In this document: positions 62,561 to 64,000 of the stretch, piece after piece
How positions within the stretch are numbered: the first letter of the stretch is position 1
Layout of the letters: every line of letters begins with the position of its first letter
Source of the DNA: Saccharopolyspora rhizosphaerae
GTDB lineage: Bacteria; Actinomycetota; Actinomycetes; Mycobacteriales; Pseudonocardiaceae
Length of the DNA stretch: 64,000 bases
Reading direction: 5' to 3'
Assembly: GCF_003931915.1 (NCBI RefSeq)
Contig: NZ_RSAA01000001.1
Coordinates: 124,001 to 188,000, forward strand
The notes under the pieces: model-generated
Seen by the model: only the letters and a program-made list of their open reading frames with translations
Told to the model about the DNA's origin: nothing
Database searches by the model: none
Position numbers and translations under genes: made by a program

Positions 62561-63871
62561 TTGTCCACTAGTCGAGTCGGGCGCAGGATCGGTGCGCTGG
62601 CGCTGCTGAGCGCAGTGGGTCTGGCCTCCACCGGAACCGGCGTGGCGGTCCCGCCGCCTCCGCCCAACCCCAGCGACGCCGAGATCCAGTCGGGTGAGGC
62701 CGACGCGGAGCGCACTGCCGGTCGAGCCGGCGAACTCGCCAACCGCCTCGCCGATGCCGAGTCGCGCCTGGTCGGCCTGCAGTCGCAGGTCGAGGTGAAG
62801 ATGGAGGACGCGAACAAGGCTCGCGTCGACCTCCAGCGCGCCGAAACCGCCTACGGCCGGGCCCGTCTCGCCGCCGACGCCGCAGCCGCCGAAGCCCGTG
62901 CCGCGGCCCAGCAGATCGAGGCGCAGCGCAGCCGGCTCGACCAGTTCGCCGCCAGCAGCTACCGCCAGGGCAGCAGGCTCGGGTCCATCACCGCCTACGT
63001 CGGAGCCCGCAACCCGCAGGAGGTGCTCGAGCGCGCCTCCCTGCTCGACGCCCTCAGCGACTCCCAGCTCGACGTCCTCGACGACCTCGAACGGGCCCGC
63101 ATCGAGAAGGTCAACAAGGACTCGCTGACCCGCGCGGCCCTGCAGGAGGCCGAAGCCAGGCGCCGTGCCGCCGACGAGGCCCGCGCGACCGCCGAAGCGG
63201 CCCAACAGGCGGCGGTCCAGGCCCGGGCGCAGCAAGCGGTCCAGGCCCAGAGCCTGCAAGCCGATCGCGACGCCGTGCAGGCCGAGCTGGACGCCGCGCG
63301 CTCCCGCGTTTCCGGGCTGCAGACCCAGCGCGAGGACTACCAGGAGTGGGTGCAGGACAAGGCCCGCGAGGAGCAGGCCGCGGCGGCGGCTGCCGCGAAG
63401 CCGTCCCAGAACCACAGCGGCGGCAGCGGCCAGTCCTCCGCCTCGTCGTCCGGGGACGTCGAGGCCGTCATCTCGCGGGCGCTGTCGCAGCTGGGCATGC
63501 CCTACGCCTGGGGCGGCGGCAACTCGCGCGGCCCGACGCGCGGCATCCGCGACGGGGGAGTGGCCGACTCCTACGGCGACTACGCCAAGATCGGCTTCGA
63601 CTGCTCCGGGCTGATGATCTACGCCTTCGCCGCCGGGGGTGTCTCGCTGGACCACTACAGCGGCTACCAGGCGCAGTCCGGCAAGCGCGTCCCGCTGTCG
63701 CAGATGCGCCGCGGCGACATGCTCTTCTGGAACGACGGCGGGCGGATCCACCACGTCGCCCTGTACCTGGGCGGCGGGAAGATGGTCGAGGCCCCGTACT
63801 CCGGTTCCCGCGTCCGCGTCACCTCGGTCCGCTACAGCGGCATCGCCCCGTACGCGGTGCGCGTGCTCTGA
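62561..63871 (+). CDS. Secreted NlpC/P60 peptidoglycan endopeptidase (RipA-like)
   Basis: A 436-residue secreted protein. A signal peptide (RRIGALALLSAVGLASTGTG) is followed by two coiled-coil blocks (about 43-135 and 165-275) rich in Ala, Glu, Gln and Arg, a Ser/Gly linker, and an NlpC/P60 domain from about 305. The catalytic Cys348 is in IGFDCSGLMIYAF and the histidine in GGRIHHVALYLGGG. It should cleave peptide stems in cell-wall peptidoglycan during division. TTG 62561 has GGAGGTGA 7 bases upstream. Confidence 0.92.
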   Translation: MSTSRVGRRIGALALLSAVGLASTGTGVAVPPPPPNPSDAEIQSGEADAERTAGRAGELANRLADAESRLVGLQSQVEVKMEDANKARVDLQRAETAYGRARLAADAAAAEARAAAQQIEAQRSRLDQFAASSYRQGSRLGSITAYVGARNPQEVLERASLLDALSDSQLDVLDDLERARIEKVNKDSLTRAALQEAEARRRAADEARATAEAAQQAAVQARAQQAVQAQSLQADRDAVQAELDAARSRVSGLQTQREDYQEWVQDKAREEQAAAAAAAKPSQNHSGGSGQSSASSSGDVEAVISRALSQLGMPYAWGGGNSRGPTRGIRDGGVADSYGDYAKIGFDCSGLMIYAFAAGGVSLDHYSGYQAQSGKRVPLSQMRRGDMLFWNDGGRIHHVALYLGGGKMVEAPYSGSRVRVTSVRYSGIAPYAVRVL

Positions 63872-63916
63872 CCGCCTGGCGGGGGCGCGAGCCGCACGGC
63901 CTGGGAGCATGGGTGC

Positions 63917-64000
63917 GTGGCGGATTTCGCGGCGGTGGTGCTGGCCGGCGGTCGAGCGCGTCGGCTCGGTGGCGTGGACAAGGTGATGCTGCCGGTGCAA
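63917..64000 (+). CDS. mobA: Molybdenum cofactor guanylyltransferase, N-terminal part
   Basis: The first 28 codons before the window edge read VADFAAVVLAGGRARRLGGV then DKVMLPVQ. The LAGGRAxRLGGxDK pattern is the nucleotide-binding opening of MobA, which adds GMP to molybdopterin. GGGAG lies about 9 bases before the GTG. NasA in this window needs the product. Other NTP-transferases share the motif, so the call depends on the missing remainder. Confidence 0.7.
   Translation, partial: MADFAAVVLAGGRARRLGGVDKVMLPVQ

Overview
The window is high-GC actinomycete chromosome. GTG and TTG starts are frequent, genes are short-spaced or overlapping, and several families are typical of Actinomycetota: an F420-type LLM oxidoreductase, a mycothiol-type DinB protein, an NnaR-type HemD/winged-helix regulator, a CtpI-like giant P-type ATPase and the QcrB form of cytochrome b. 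A Pseudonocardiales (Saccharopolyspora-like) host fits best, but this is inference from gene content. I see no phage, transposase, CRISPR, tRNA or rRNA gene. The mobile-looking component is a family of intergenic inverted repeats with four recognisable copies and one remnant.

0-13.5 kb: a truncated TetR gene diverges from an MpaB/DUF2236 oxygenase. A catabolic region follows: a 6-phosphogluconate-dehydrogenase-like (DUF1932) enzyme, a metabolite:H+ symporter, a soluble PAS-GAF histidine kinase with a NarL-type response regulator, an alpha/beta hydrolase, then a tight trio of muconolactone-isomerase-like protein and protocatechuate 4,5-dioxygenase LigA and LigB. The trio is preceded by an array of GAAGTTC-like words. 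An M20 amidohydrolase, a copper amine oxidase, a DUF2277 protein and a zinc-ribbon metallo-beta-lactamase-fold protein complete the region.

13.5-25 kb: a polyol module (symporter, mannitol/fructuronate dehydrogenase, LacI repressor); an odd three-part regulator; an orphan OmpR-type winged helix; DUF1992 and DinB proteins; RNase Z; a stand-alone qcrB; a ferritin-VIT1 fusion. 25-36 kb: a LuxR-family ATPase regulator and a methyltransferase that each carry a one-base frameshift, then an aldo-keto reductase, GNAT, pirin, MDR oxidoreductase, NmrA-like protein, a Pro/Thr/Ser-rich membrane protein, an FAH-family hydrolase and small membrane proteins.

36-41.8 kb: a reductive-type pyrimidine catabolism cluster (nitrilase-family beta-ureidopropionase, dihydropyrimidinase, LLM flavoprotein, uracil/xanthine permease) facing a TetR gene. 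42-51.8 kb: a phospholipid-methyltransferase-like protein, aconitase, two very small membrane peptides, and a 1,462-residue CtpI-like ATPase with a Ser/Thr/Arg-rich partner.

51.9-61.4 kb: one compact seven-gene nitrate assimilation operon on the minus strand, in transcription order narK, nasA, a FAD/[2Fe-2S] reductase, nirB, nirD, nnaR, sirohydrochlorin chelatase. Every junction overlaps. It takes in nitrate, reduces it to ammonium, and carries siroheme chemistry and its own regulator. A possible GlnR site lies upstream. A sirtuin, an NlpC/P60 cell-wall hydrolase and the start of mobA (molybdenum cofactor, needed by NasA) end the window.
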